A stretch of DNA of 64,000 nt from Streptomyces vilmorinianum (GTDB lineage Bacteria; Actinomycetota; Actinomycetes; Streptomycetales; Streptomycetaceae): positions 4,296,001 to 4,360,000 of the forward strand of contig NZ_CP040244.1 of NCBI RefSeq assembly GCF_005517195.1, read 5' to 3'. Below, piece after piece: positions 50,200-58,776 of the stretch (the stretch's first letter is position 1; each line of letters begins with the position of its first letter). The notes under the pieces are model-generated. The model searched no databases. It was not told the DNA's origin and was given only the letters and a program-made list of their open reading frames with translations. A program made the position numbers and the translations under genes.

Positions 50200-50559
50200 A
50201 TGGACCGAGCCGAGGCGCGCGTGGAGCTGACCCCCGCCGCCGCCGAGCTGGTGCGGCGGCTGCGGGAGCTGCACGGGCCGCTGATGTTCCACCAGTCGGG
50301 CGGCTGCTGCGACGGCAGCGCGCCCATGTGCTACCCGGACGGGGAGTTCCGCACCGGCGGATCGGACGTACTGCTCGCGTCCCTGGAGGTCGCCGGCGTC
50401 GCGGAGCCGGTCCCGTTCTGGATGTCGGCGTCCCAGTTCGAGGTGTGGAGCCACACCCGGCTCATCGTGGACGTGGTGCCGGGGCGCGGCAGCGGCTTCT
50501 CGCTGGAGGCCCCGGAGGGGGTCCGCTTCCTCATCCGTTCCCGCCTGGTCGGCTCCTAG
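50200..50559 (+). CDS. DUF779 protein
   Basis: A 119-residue soluble protein. The family signature MFHQSGGCCDGSAPMCYPDG (about residues 29-48), with two adjacent Cys and one further Cys, is clear, followed by FWMSASQFEVWSHTRLIVDV and the C-terminal GFSLEAPEGVRFLIRSRL. DUF779 genes usually lie beside an acetaldehyde dehydrogenase gene; none is present here. ATG 50200 is preferred to an in-frame ATG at 50101 because the family starts near here and AAAGGGGCGG precedes it. Function is unknown; a role tied to aldehyde oxidation is inferred from its usual neighbours elsewhere. Confidence 0.88.
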   Translation: MDRAEARVELTPAAAELVRRLRELHGPLMFHQSGGCCDGSAPMCYPDGEFRTGGSDVLLASLEVAGVAEPVPFWMSASQFEVWSHTRLIVDVVPGRGSGFSLEAPEGVRFLIRSRLVGS

Positions 50560-50700
50560 CCGTTCGCCCGCCCCGCCGCCACCGTGCGGCGATCCGGGTG
50601 AACACGCTCCGTCACCGAGCGCGGCGCGCCCGTGCTGGCTAGCGTGGGTCTCGGCAACCCACCATCGAGAACCACCATCGATCGGAAGAGAGTCACCGTC

Positions 50701-51501
50701 ATGGCCGCACGACCTGAAGGCACACCGGTCTGGACCGACGCGATGTTCACCGACGTCGAGGGCGCCAAGAGCTTCTACGGCGAGGTGCTGGGCTGGACCT
50801 TCGGCGAAGCCTCCTCGGAATTCGGCAACTACACCCAGGCCTACCGCGACGGCAAGGCGGTCGCGGCCGTCGTCCCGCCCATGCCGGGGCAGGACGCACC
50901 ACCGCAGTCGGCCTGGTGTCTGTACTTCTCGTCGCCGGACGTCGCCGCCACGGCCGAGAAGATCAAGAACAGCGGCGGCACCCTGATCATGGAGCCGATG
51001 GCCGTCGGCGACTTCGGCTCCATGTGCCTGGCGCAGGACCCGACGGGCGTCCTCTTCGGCGTCTGGCAGCCGGGCGCCCACGAGGGCTTCGAGCTGGAGG
51101 GCGAGACCGGCAGCTTCGCGTGGGCCGAGGTCTTCACCCGGGAGCCGGGGAAGTCGGACGACTTCTTCGCCTCGGTCTTCGGCTACAACTCCAAGAAGAT
51201 GAAGGACGAGCACATCGACTACAAGGTCTTCGACCTGGGTGGCGAGATGCCGGTCCTCGGCCGGATGACGATGACGCCGGAGGACTTCCCGGCCGAGATC
51301 CCGTCGTACATCCAGATCTACTTCGCCGTCGACAACTGCGACCAGGCCGTCGAGAAGGCGGAGAAGCTCGGCGGACAGAAGGTCTTCGGGCCGATGGGCA
51401 GCCCCTTCGGGCGGTTCGCGGCGATCGTCGACCCGCAGGGCGCGGCCTTCGCCGTGATCGACCTCAAGACCACCGAGGGCGAAGTGCCCGAGATGATCTG
51501 A
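50701..51501 (+). CDS. Two-domain VOC family protein
   Basis: A 266-residue protein with two VOC modules: one from TPVWTDAMFTDVEGAKSFYG (about 8-27) to GVLFGVWQPGAHEGF, the second from GSFAWAEVFTREPGKSDDFF to IVDPQGAAFAVIDLKT. The QDPTG and VDPQG turns before the last strands mark each module. Many close relatives are small hydroxylases or stress-linked proteins of unknown activity. ATG 50701 has GGAAGAGAG upstream. It is one of three such genes here and most like the one at 62943 in length and ending. It stops before a strong hairpin. Confidence 0.88.
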   Translation: MAARPEGTPVWTDAMFTDVEGAKSFYGEVLGWTFGEASSEFGNYTQAYRDGKAVAAVVPPMPGQDAPPQSAWCLYFSSPDVAATAEKIKNSGGTLIMEPMAVGDFGSMCLAQDPTGVLFGVWQPGAHEGFELEGETGSFAWAEVFTREPGKSDDFFASVFGYNSKKMKDEHIDYKVFDLGGEMPVLGRMTMTPEDFPAEIPSYIQIYFAVDNCDQAVEKAEKLGGQKVFGPMGSPFGRFAAIVDPQGAAFAVIDLKTTEGEVPEMI

Positions 51502-51515
51502 GCCTGACACACACC

Positions 51516-51546
51516 GGCGCCCGGGGCCCGCGCGGCCCCGGGCGCC
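51516..51546. terminator. Hairpin terminator after the VOC gene
   Basis: Perfect 13-base arms, GGCGCCCGGGGCC (51516-51528) and its complement (51534-51546), with a CGCGC loop, start 15 bases after the VOC stop and lie between convergent genes. Confidence 0.8.
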
Positions 51547-51602
51547 GTCGCGTTCAGCCGCCGTCGCGTTCAGCCGCCGTCGCGTTCTCAGCCGCCGTCG
51601 CG
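51547..51602. repeat. 16-base tandem repeat over the stop codon of the propeller gene
   Basis: GTCGCGTTCAGCCGCC occurs at 51547 and 51563, then again at 51579 with two extra bases, plus a partial copy at 51597. The stop (TCA 51588-51590) lies in the third copy, and the earlier copies duplicate the last codons and stop of the minus-strand gene. Confidence 0.85.
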
Positions 51603-53207
51603 GACGGCGACGATCCCGTTGAACACGCCGACGTACGCGGTGCCGTCGGGGCCGAGGGTGATCGGGGCCCAGTTGTTGTCGTAGGCCGGGCCGGTGCCGG
51701 TGAACCGCTTCCACGCGCGCCGCCCGGTGCGGAAGTCGACCGCCGTGAGGTACCAGGCGTCGATGCCGAGGCGGTGGGGCTCCTTCTCGTAGAAGTAGAG
51801 CAGGCCGTTGGCGGTGGAGAGCTTGGGGACGGTGGAGGGCGAGCGGACGTCGCTCTCCCAGACGGTGTCGCAGCCGCTGCCGTCGGGGCGGACGTCGATC
51901 CGCGTCACGCCGCCGACCACGCTGCGTCCGAAGGTCAGCGAGGTCGGGTTCTCGTAGCCGTAGTTGTTCTCCACGACGAGGCTGTCGCCCCAGCTGATCA
52001 GGGAGTTGTCGGTGGTGGAGGCCCCGGACCCGAAGACCGGGACCTTGCAGACGAGGCGTTCGGCGTCGGGGACGCCGTCACCGCGCCGGTACACGAGGAC
52101 GTTCATCCGGTCGTCGGCGTTGTCGGTGATGGCCACGTACGTCGCACCGGCGCCGAAGAGGTCGGGGGTGGTGCCCGAACCCTGGTTCACCGAGCCGGGT
52201 TTGGTGCCGCTCCCCCGGTCGTAGGTCTGGCGCCACACGATCCTCGGGGTGCCGTCGGCGTCAGCGCGGAAGCTGTAGAGCGCGTGGTCGGAGACGATGG
52301 AGACGCCGTCCTCGGCGACCGAGAAGGAGTTCTGGATCTCCTCGCCGTCCAGCCGGACCGAGCGCGGCGCGCCCGTCTTGGGGTCGAGCGTGCCGACCCG
52401 GCCGAGCCGGGTGACCCACCAGATGCGACCGTCCCAGTCGGGCATCACGGAGGTGACGGGATCGCAGACGCCGCTCGGGAAGAGGTTGGTCCAGCCGACG
52501 CAGTCGTGCGGCACGAGCGAGGTCAGGTCCCAGTCGTCCTCGACGACGAACTCCCAGTCGCCGTCCGTCTTCTGACGGTGTGCGATACGGAGGATGTGCT
52601 GGCGGGAGTCGGCGAGTACGACCCGGTCCCGGTGGTCCAGGTAGAAGTAGGCGCCGCCGGAGGTGTCCTTGAAGATCTTCTCGAAGTCGAGCCGGGTGAT
52701 CGCCTCGACGGTCGAGGAGCGCTGCGGCAGCCGGCGCTCGGCGAGCGTGTCCAGGGTACGGGGGTCCATCAGCTTGAGCAGGAACCCTTCGAGCGTCCCG
52801 CACACGGTGAGGATCCGGCCCGCCGCGTCGAAGGTGACGGTGGCGCACTCGCCGCCGAGAGCGGCCGTCTTCTCGCTGGAGACCCGCGGATCGCGCCCGA
52901 GCGGCCCGGGGAAGGGGTGGGTTCCGCTACCCGCGCCGTCGGCGTGCATCCCGCTGCGCCCGTTGGGGGCGAGGTACGGGTGCTGGGCGGGCCCCTGGCC
53001 CGGTACGGGCCGGGCGGTGGCGGGAGCGCCGTCGTAGTGGTCGACGAGCCGGTGGCCGGGGGCCAGGGGTATCTCGTCGGCGAGGGCGAAGGGTGTGGCG
53101 AACGCCAGGGCGGTCGCGCTCACCGCGGCGATCGGGGCGAGCACGCGGACCCGTCCTCGGGGGGTGCCTCGGAGGGTGCCTCGGGGGGTGCCTCGGGGGG
53201 TGGTCAT
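51588..53207 (-). CDS. Secreted quinoprotein/beta-propeller-like protein
   Basis: A 539-residue exported protein. It starts at ATG 53207 with GAGGAG six bases upstream. An N-terminal basic tail carries four TPRG-type repeats (TPRGTPRGTLRGTPRG) before the hydrophobic signal VLAPIAAVSATALAFATPFA. The mature part shows propeller-like repeats: ATVTFDAAGRILTVCGTLEG, DGRIWWVTRLGRVGTLDPKT, VSIVSDHALYSFRADADGTP and APITLGPDGTAYVGVFNGIV. Several Cys pairs suggest disulphides. PQQ-binding residues are not obvious, so it may be a structural or binding propeller rather than an enzyme. It stands alone. Confidence 0.8.
   Translation of the reverse strand: MTTPRGTPRGTLRGTPRGRVRVLAPIAAVSATALAFATPFALADEIPLAPGHRLVDHYDGAPATARPVPGQGPAQHPYLAPNGRSGMHADGAGSGTHPFPGPLGRDPRVSSEKTAALGGECATVTFDAAGRILTVCGTLEGFLLKLMDPRTLDTLAERRLPQRSSTVEAITRLDFEKIFKDTSGGAYFYLDHRDRVVLADSRQHILRIAHRQKTDGDWEFVVEDDWDLTSLVPHDCVGWTNLFPSGVCDPVTSVMPDWDGRIWWVTRLGRVGTLDPKTGAPRSVRLDGEEIQNSFSVAEDGVSIVSDHALYSFRADADGTPRIVWRQTYDRGSGTKPGSVNQGSGTTPDLFGAGATYVAITDNADDRMNVLVYRRGDGVPDAERLVCKVPVFGSGASTTDNSLISWGDSLVVENNYGYENPTSLTFGRSVVGGVTRIDVRPDGSGCDTVWESDVRSPSTVPKLSTANGLLYFYEKEPHRLGIDAWYLTAVDFRTGRRAWKRFTGTGPAYDNNWAPITLGPDGTAYVGVFNGIVAVRDGG
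53154..53204. repeat. 12-base tandem repeat coding TPRG units
   Basis: GGTGCCTCGGGG recurs with a 12-base period about four times at the start of the propeller gene, coding four TPRG-like tetrapeptides on the minus strand. Copy number could vary by slippage and lengthen or shorten the basic n-region of the signal peptide. Confidence 0.8.
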
Positions 53208-53335
53208 CGCGGCTCCTCGGGTGCGTACGGCGGTCGCGCCGGCGGCTGACGTTAAGCCCGAGTCCGTGAGATGTACATGCAACTGCCCTTGATTCATGGG
53301 CAGTTCGTGATCCTGAAACGTGACGCCCGACGGCG

Positions 53336-53530
53336 TCAGGGCTTGAGGCTGCTGACCACGTTGGCGGTGGCGGCGACCCCGTTCTGGATGGTCGGCGCCA
53401 TGCTCGTGCCCGCGAGGAAGAAGCCGAGCAGAGCGCAGACCAGTGCGTGGGAGAACTTCAGGCCTCCACTGCGGAGGAAGATCACCGCCAGGACGAGCAG
53501 CAGCAGTACGACAGAAACGGACACGGCCAT
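53336..53530 (-). CDS. Small two-helix membrane protein
   Basis: A 64-residue protein starting MAVSVSVVLLLLVLAVIFLR at ATG 53530, with AAGGAGG about 10 bases upstream. Two hydrophobic segments (about 2-18 and 27-44, HALVCALLGFFLAGTSMAPT) flank a short positive turn (RSGGLK). The tail is TIQNGVAATANVVSSLKP. Similar short proteins occur widely in streptomycetes, but I know of no function. It is a single gene between the propeller and the ABC transporter genes, on the same strand. Confidence 0.75.
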   Translation of the reverse strand: MAVSVSVVLLLLVLAVIFLRSGGLKFSHALVCALLGFFLAGTSMAPTIQNGVAATANVVSSLKP

Positions 53531-53674
53531 CGCCCACACCCTCCTTGCGCCGCGCCGGAATCGCGGCGTTCGGCGGCCAGTGTGGCGCAGTGGCGGCGCC
53601 GTCCGGCCGTACGGCATGCCTGCCGAACGGGTGACATTCGCCGGCGGACCCGCCCCCGGGTCTCGGGAGCGCCC

Positions 53675-54343
53675 CTAGGAGCCGGCCTGGGCCACGCAGT
53701 CCGACCAGTCGACCGTGCGGTCGCACCAGCGCTCCAGGAGCACGCGGTCGTGGCCGACGGCGAGCAGGCCCGCCCCCGTCTCCGCGCGGTGGCGCTCCAC
53801 GGCAGCGACCAGCGCGGCGGTGGTCGAGGCGTCGAGCATGGCCGTCATCTCGTCGCAGACCAGCCAGCGGGGGCGCAGCACCAAGGCCCGTGCCAGGCAG
53901 GCGCGTTGGAGCTGGCCGTCGCTGACCTCGTGGGGGCGGCGCGCGAGCAGGTCGTCGGTGAGTCCGACGGTCGGGGCGAGGGCGGCGAGCCGTTCGGGGA
54001 CCTCCGTGCGGCGGCCGGTGGCGCGCAGCGGTTCGGCGATCAGATCGCGCAGGCGCAGCCTCGGGTCGGCCGACATCCGGGGCTGCTGGAACACCACGCC
54101 GACGGTGGTCCGCAGCGTGCGCGGCGCGCGGTGGCGCCAGCCCCGTACCTCCTCCCCGTCGATCGTGACGCGCCCCGCGTCGGGCCGGTGGAGCAGGGCG
54201 GCGACCCGGGCGAGCGTGGACTTGCCGCAGCCGCTGGGCCCGAGGAGGCCGACCGATTCGCCGGGCGCGACCGTGAGCGAGGCGCCGCTGAAGACGGGGG
54301 CTCGGCGGTCGTAGCCGGCGGTGACGGCGTCAAGGTCAAGCAC
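53675..54343 (-). CDS. Opp/Dpp/Nik-type ABC transporter ATP-binding protein (second ATPase)
   Basis: A 222-residue ATPase. Walker A is GPSGCGKSTLARV (about residues 36-48) and the Q-loop is in VGVVFQQPRM. The signature is altered: VSDGQLQRACLARAL instead of LSGGQQQR, and Walker B reads RWLVCDEMTAMLD with DEM instead of DEP. The H-loop His is in LLAVGHDRV. It lacks the C-terminal oligopeptide-transporter extension and is shorter than DppF/OppF, so it is more like NikE. It is the last gene of the five-gene importer and overlaps its partner ATPase gene by eight bases. Confidence 0.88.
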   Translation of the reverse strand: MLDLDAVTAGYDRRAPVFSGASLTVAPGESVGLLGPSGCGKSTLARVAALLHRPDAGRVTIDGEEVRGWRHRAPRTLRTTVGVVFQQPRMSADPRLRLRDLIAEPLRATGRRTEVPERLAALAPTVGLTDDLLARRPHEVSDGQLQRACLARALVLRPRWLVCDEMTAMLDASTTAALVAAVERHRAETGAGLLAVGHDRVLLERWCDRTVDWSDCVAQAGS

Positions 54344-55346
54344 GCGGGCCCTCCGGGTGGTGGCAGGCGACCCCGGCGAGCGGCTCGGGAAGCGCGCCGC
54401 AGGCCTCCGTCGCCCGTGCGCAGCGGGGTGCGAAGGCGCAGCCGGGCGGCAGGGCGGTCAGCTCGGGAGGCATGCCGGGGATGGGGGTGAACGCGCGGTC
54501 GGGTAGGGCGTTCAACAGGCCGCGGGCGTACGGGTGGCGGGGACCCGGCTCGCCGAAGAAGCGCTGGGCCGCGCTGGTCTCGACGATCCGGCCCGCGTAC
54601 ATCACCGCCACCCGGTCGGCGATGCGTTCCGCCGCGGCCAGGTCGTGGGTGATCAGGAGCAGGGCCCGGCCCTCGTCGGTGTGGCGGCGCAGTTCGTCGA
54701 CGGTCCGCTCGACCAGGTCGCGGTCGAGGCCCGTGGTCGGTTCGTCCGCGAGGAGGAGCGGGGCGTCGCCGACGAGGGCGAGGGCGGTCGCCGCGCGCTG
54801 GGCGAGGCCGCCGGAGAGTTCGTGCGGATGGCGGTCGAGGTGGCCGGCGGGGAACGCGGCCCGCGCGGCGGCCGCTTCGGCCGCCGCGCGCCGCTCCCGC
54901 CGGGGCACGCCCGTCAGTTCGCGGACCGTCTCCTCCAGCTGGGCGCGGACGGTGCGGACCGGGCTGAGGTGGGCGGCCGGGCTCTGCGGTACGAGGCCGG
55001 CGCGCCGCCCCCGTACCGTACGGGCCAGGGTCCGCTCGTCGGCGGCGAGCAGGTCGATGCCGCGGGCGCCCCCGAGCAGCGCCGTGCCGGTGGCCTCGGC
55101 GTTGCCCGGCAGGAGTCCGAGGAGCGCGGAGGCGAGGACGGACTTGCCGCAGCCGCTCTCCCCGACGAGGGCGAGGCACTCCCCCGCCGACAGGTCGAGA
55201 TCGGCGTCGCTCACGGCGGCGACCTGCCGTCCGCCGCGCATCCGGAAGCGGACGGTGAGTCCGCGCACGCTGAGGACGGCCTCGCCGGCGCGTTCGGCGG
55301 TGACGGCCTTCAGGGCGCGTGCGACGCGGGAGTCCGGGGTGTTCAC
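54336..55346 (-). CDS. Opp/Dpp/Nik-type ABC transporter ATP-binding protein (first ATPase)
   Basis: A 336-residue ATPase of the peptide/nickel importer family. It shows Walker A GESGCGKSVLASALL (about residues 61-75), signature LSGGLAQRAATALAL, Walker B PLLLADEPTTGLD and H-loop ITHDLAAAE. The C-terminal extension has the family's Cys cluster, PPGCAFAPRCARATEACGA and CHHP, which in related ATPases binds an iron-sulphur cluster. GTG 55346 overlaps the stop of the permease gene (GTGA). It drives import together with the shorter second ATPase. Confidence 0.9.
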   Translation of the reverse strand: MNTPDSRVARALKAVTAERAGEAVLSVRGLTVRFRMRGGRQVAAVSDADLDLSAGECLALVGESGCGKSVLASALLGLLPGNAEATGTALLGGARGIDLLAADERTLARTVRGRRAGLVPQSPAAHLSPVRTVRAQLEETVRELTGVPRRERRAAAEAAAARAAFPAGHLDRHPHELSGGLAQRAATALALVGDAPLLLADEPTTGLDRDLVERTVDELRRHTDEGRALLLITHDLAAAERIADRVAVMYAGRIVETSAAQRFFGEPGPRHPYARGLLNALPDRAFTPIPGMPPELTALPPGCAFAPRCARATEACGALPEPLAGVACHHPEGPRA

Positions 55347-56164
55347 AGCATCAGCTCCGATCGGCGGCGCGGGTTGAGCCGGTCGCGCCAGACGCCGGCG
55401 AGACCGGCGATCGCCAGCGGGGGCACGATGAGGAGCAGGCCGGGGAAGAGGGTCGGCCACCAGTGGCCGGCGAGCAGCGAGGAGCGCGCGGACTGGACGA
55501 GGTTGCCGAGACTGGCCTGATGGCCGGGCAGGCCGAGGCCGAGGAAGGAGAGCGCGGACTCGTGCCACACGGCGTGCGGCACCATCAGGACGGCGGCGAG
55601 TCCGGCCTGCGGCAGGACGGCGGGCAGCAGATGGCGTACGGTCACCCGCCACCGCGAGGCGCCGCCGGAGATCGCGGCGTCGACGAAGGGGCGTGAGCGC
55701 AGCGAGAGCACCTCGGAGCGGACGATCCGGGCGGTGGAGAGCCAGTGGGTGAGCGCGACGGACACGATGACCGGCCATACCCCGGGCCGGAACATGGCCA
55801 CGATGAAGATGCCGAGCAGCAGGTGCGGTACGGAGGCGATGGCGTCGACGATCCGCATCACGAGCCGGTCGGTCCAGCCGCCCAGGGAGGCGGCCGCGGC
55901 GCCCACGGCGGTGCCGATGACGGTGGCGACGAGCGCCGCGACCAGACCGACGAGGAGTGAGATCCGCAGCCCGTACACGCAGCGCAGGAGCAGGTCGCGG
56001 CCGACGTCGTCGGTCCCGAAGGGGTGGTCCCAGGACGGCGGGAGGAGTTTCAGCGACAGGTCGACGGCCTGTTCGTCGAGCGGGACGAGCGGGGGTACGA
56101 GCAGGACGGCGAGGACGACCGCGCCGACGATCACCGCGGAGACCCGGAGGCGGAGCTCAGCCAT
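55343..56164 (-). CDS. Opp/Dpp/Nik-type ABC transporter permease (DppC/NikC-like)
   Basis: A 273-residue membrane subunit. The N-terminal segment (VSAVIVGAVVLAVLLVPPLV) is followed by the family motif PFGTDDVGRDLLLRCVYGLR, then four to five more membrane segments. The cytoplasmic EAA-type loop is SRPFVDAAISGGASRWRVTV, followed by RHLLPAVLPQAG. ATG 56164 overlaps the previous permease gene by eight bases. It pairs with the DppB/NikB-like permease. Confidence 0.9.
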   Translation of the reverse strand: MAELRLRVSAVIVGAVVLAVLLVPPLVPLDEQAVDLSLKLLPPSWDHPFGTDDVGRDLLLRCVYGLRISLLVGLVAALVATVIGTAVGAAAASLGGWTDRLVMRIVDAIASVPHLLLGIFIVAMFRPGVWPVIVSVALTHWLSTARIVRSEVLSLRSRPFVDAAISGGASRWRVTVRHLLPAVLPQAGLAAVLMVPHAVWHESALSFLGLGLPGHQASLGNLVQSARSSLLAGHWWPTLFPGLLLIVPPLAIAGLAGVWRDRLNPRRRSELML

Positions 56165-57122
56165 CGAAGCCCACCCGGGGCTCGGCCAGCCCGTACAGCA
56201 AGTCGGAGAGGAGGTTGCCGAGGAGTACGGCGGCGGTGGCGAGCACGGTGAGCGCGGCGAGCAGCGGGAAGTCCACGGAGGTGGCGGCCTGGACGGTCGC
56301 GGCGGCGATGCCGGGCCAGCTGAACACGGTCTCCACGAGCAGGGCCCCGGTGATGAGTTCGGGGACGCGGGAGCCGACGAGGGTGAGCATGGGGAGCATT
56401 CCCGAGCGCAGGGCGTGGCCGAGCAGCACGGTCCTCTCGCGCAGGCCACGCGCGCGTGCCCCGCGCACGGGGTCCTCCTCCAGGGCGTCGCCGACGCCCT
56501 GTCTGACGTACAGGAGGAACCAGGGCAGTTGCGAGAGGCCGAGGACCAGGGCGGGCAGCACGAGGTGGCCGGCGACCTGGTCGGCCGTGACGGTGTCGTC
56601 GGCGGTGTCGGTGAGTCCGCCGGCGGGCAGCGCGCCGAGCTTCAGGGCGAAGAACCAGATGGCGAGCAGTCCGAGCCAGAAGGCGGGGGCGGCTTCCAGG
56701 GTGTACGCGGCGGAGCTGACGGCCCGGTCGAGGAGGCCGCCGCGGCGGCGTCCGGCGAGGACGCCGAGGCCCGTGCCGAGCGCGACGGCGAGGAGGAACG
56801 CGGCGCCTGCGAGGAGCGCGGACCAGCCGATCCGCTCGGCGATGACGTCGGCGACCGGCCGGCGCATGACGCTGGAGTCGCCGAGCTCGCCGTGGAGGGC
56901 GGAGGTGAGCCACTCCCACCAGCGGGTGACGAGGGGGCGGTCGACGCCGAGGTTGTCGCGGAGCTGGTCGAGGTTCTCCTGCGAGGCGGTGAGGCCGGCG
57001 GTGCCGGCGTACGCCGTGACGGGGTCGAAGGGGGAGGCCGCGGCGACGGCGAAGACCGCGACGGTGACGGCGAGGAGGACGGGGACGGCGAACAGGGCCC
57101 GCCGTCCCGTCATCCGTGCCAT
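56157..57122 (-). CDS. Opp/Dpp/Nik-type ABC transporter permease (DppB/NikB-like)
   Basis: A 321-residue membrane subunit starting MARMTGRRALFAVPVLLAVT. The outer loop after the first helix contains LDQLRDNLGVDRPLVTRWWE, typical of DppB/NikB. Five further membrane segments follow. The cytoplasmic coupling region is EDPVRGARARGLRERTVLLG, followed by HALRSGMLPMLTLVG. Start at ATG 57122; ATG 57113 is also possible. It lies 23 bases after the solute-binding protein gene. Confidence 0.9.
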   Translation of the reverse strand: MARMTGRRALFAVPVLLAVTVAVFAVAAASPFDPVTAYAGTAGLTASQENLDQLRDNLGVDRPLVTRWWEWLTSALHGELGDSSVMRRPVADVIAERIGWSALLAGAAFLLAVALGTGLGVLAGRRRGGLLDRAVSSAAYTLEAAPAFWLGLLAIWFFALKLGALPAGGLTDTADDTVTADQVAGHLVLPALVLGLSQLPWFLLYVRQGVGDALEEDPVRGARARGLRERTVLLGHALRSGMLPMLTLVGSRVPELITGALLVETVFSWPGIAAATVQAATSVDFPLLAALTVLATAAVLLGNLLSDLLYGLAEPRVGFDG

Positions 57123-57145
57123 GGCCCCCCAGGGGAGGCGCCGGC

Positions 57146-58744
57146 TCACCGCTTGGGCTTCCAGGTCTCGACGTTCCACCAGGGGCCGGAGGCCAGGCCG
57201 TGGTCGTGCGGCTCGGTCTGGGTGGACAGGCCTTCCCAGCGGTCGTTCACCACGTACAGGTGGTCGATGTGGGTGAGGAAGGTGTAGCCGGGGTTCTTCA
57301 CCAGCTCGCGCTGGACGATGTCGTAGGCGGCCCGGCGCCTGACGGTGTCGTCGGTCCGGCGGCCGTCCTCCAGGGCCTTGTCGACGGTCTTGTTGTCGTA
57401 CCAGGCCATGTTGTTGAAGCCGTCGCCGCCGAGGGTGGACTTCAGGAGGAGGTACTGGTCGAAGTCGGGGTCGCCGGGCGTTCCGCCACCGGCGAGGACG
57501 GCGTCGGTCTTCATCCGGGGCTCGATGATCTCCCAGGTGCCGCTCTGGGTCGTGATCTCGATGCCGGCCTTCTTGGCGTCGGAGGCGTAGGCGAGGGCGT
57601 GGTCCTGGCGGAGCTTGTCGCCGGAGAGGTACCAGAGCGGGAACGCGGCGCGTACGCCGTTCCTCACCCGGACACCGTCGGGACCGGGCTTCCAGCCGGC
57701 CTCGTCGAGGATCTGCTGGGCGGCGTCGAGGTCGTGGCGGCGCTCGGTGCCCTTGGCGAACCACTCGCTGTCGGTGGGGACGGGGCCGTAGGCGGGCTTT
57801 CCGGCGCCTTCGAGGAGCTTGTCGACCATGGCCTGCCGGTCGACGGCGACGTCGAGCGCGCGGCGGACGGCGATGTCCCCGGTGACCGGGTGGTGGGTGG
57901 GGAGGGTGACGGTCCGGTAGTCGTACGTCTTCGCCGCGTACGTCTTCCTCGCGGTGTCCTTCGCGAAACCGGCGGCGAGGTCGGGCGGCAGGATCGCGCC
58001 GTCGAGGTCGCCGGCGCGCAGCCGGGTGGCGCGGACGTCGTCGTCCTTGATGATCGCCATGGTGAGCTTCTTCACCTGCGGGGCCCCGTCCCAGTAGCGG
58101 GGGTTGGCCTCGAAGCTGAGCTTCTCGCCCTTGGACCAGGAGGTGAGGACGTACGGGCCGGTGCCGATGGGCTTGCTGGTGAAGGGGCCACTGTTGACGT
58201 CCTGCTTCGCCGCGATGTGTTGGGGGGCGATGGCGAGGACGGTGCGCTCGGCGAAGGGCGCGTAGGGGTACTTGAGGCGGAAGACGACGGTGTCGTCGCC
58301 GACCGCCTCGACGCTCTTGAGGGCGTCGAGTTCGGTGCGGGAAGGGTTGTTGGTCTTCGGGTCGAGCACCGTCTGGTACGTGAAGACGACGTCCTTGGCC
58401 GTGAAGGGATGTCCGTCGCTGAACGTCACGCCCTTGCGGAGCCTGTACGTGTAGGTCAGCCCGTCGGGGCTCACGCGCGGCAGCTCGACGGCGAGGGCGG
58501 GGCGCAGCTTCATGCCGGCGTCGAAGGCGAGCAGTCCGTCGAAGATCTTGGAGTTGCCGTCCTTGCCGTAGCCGAGGAGGGGGCTGAGGGTCTCGGGCTC
58601 GTAGGCGATGCCGACGACCGCGGAATCCTTGCGTTCGCCGGCGCCCGCGGCGGTCCCGCCCGGGTTCGAGCAGGCCGCCGCGGTGAGGGCCAGGGCCCCG
58701 GCCAGCGTCGCGGCGGCCGCGCCGCGTATGGATCGGGCGGTCAT
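57146..58744 (-). CDS. Family 5 extracellular solute-binding protein (peptide/nickel type)
   Basis: A 532-residue exported binding protein. The signal region GAAAATLAGALALTAAAC ends in a Cys that is a likely, though not ideal, lipoprotein site, followed by NPGGTAAGAG. SBP_bac_5 motifs are visible: VVGIAYEPETLSPLLGYGKD, TYRLRKGVTFSDGHPFTAKD (about 105-124), SKPIGTGPYVLTSW and DIAVRRALDVAVDRQAMVDK. The gene order binding protein-permease-permease-ATPase-ATPase equals nikABCDE as well as many dpp operons. Whether it binds nickel complexes, peptides or another compound cannot be settled from sequence. ATG 58744 is chosen (GAGGGG about 10 bases upstream); TTG 58771 is possible. A palindrome lies just upstream. 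Confidence 0.9.
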   Translation of the reverse strand: MTARSIRGAAAATLAGALALTAAACSNPGGTAAGAGERKDSAVVGIAYEPETLSPLLGYGKDGNSKIFDGLLAFDAGMKLRPALAVELPRVSPDGLTYTYRLRKGVTFSDGHPFTAKDVVFTYQTVLDPKTNNPSRTELDALKSVEAVGDDTVVFRLKYPYAPFAERTVLAIAPQHIAAKQDVNSGPFTSKPIGTGPYVLTSWSKGEKLSFEANPRYWDGAPQVKKLTMAIIKDDDVRATRLRAGDLDGAILPPDLAAGFAKDTARKTYAAKTYDYRTVTLPTHHPVTGDIAVRRALDVAVDRQAMVDKLLEGAGKPAYGPVPTDSEWFAKGTERRHDLDAAQQILDEAGWKPGPDGVRVRNGVRAAFPLWYLSGDKLRQDHALAYASDAKKAGIEITTQSGTWEIIEPRMKTDAVLAGGGTPGDPDFDQYLLLKSTLGGDGFNNMAWYDNKTVDKALEDGRRTDDTVRRRAAYDIVQRELVKNPGYTFLTHIDHLYVVNDRWEGLSTQTEPHDHGLASGPWWNVETWKPKR

Positions 58745-58776
58745 CGTGCCCACACCCCTCTTGAAGATCAACTGCT

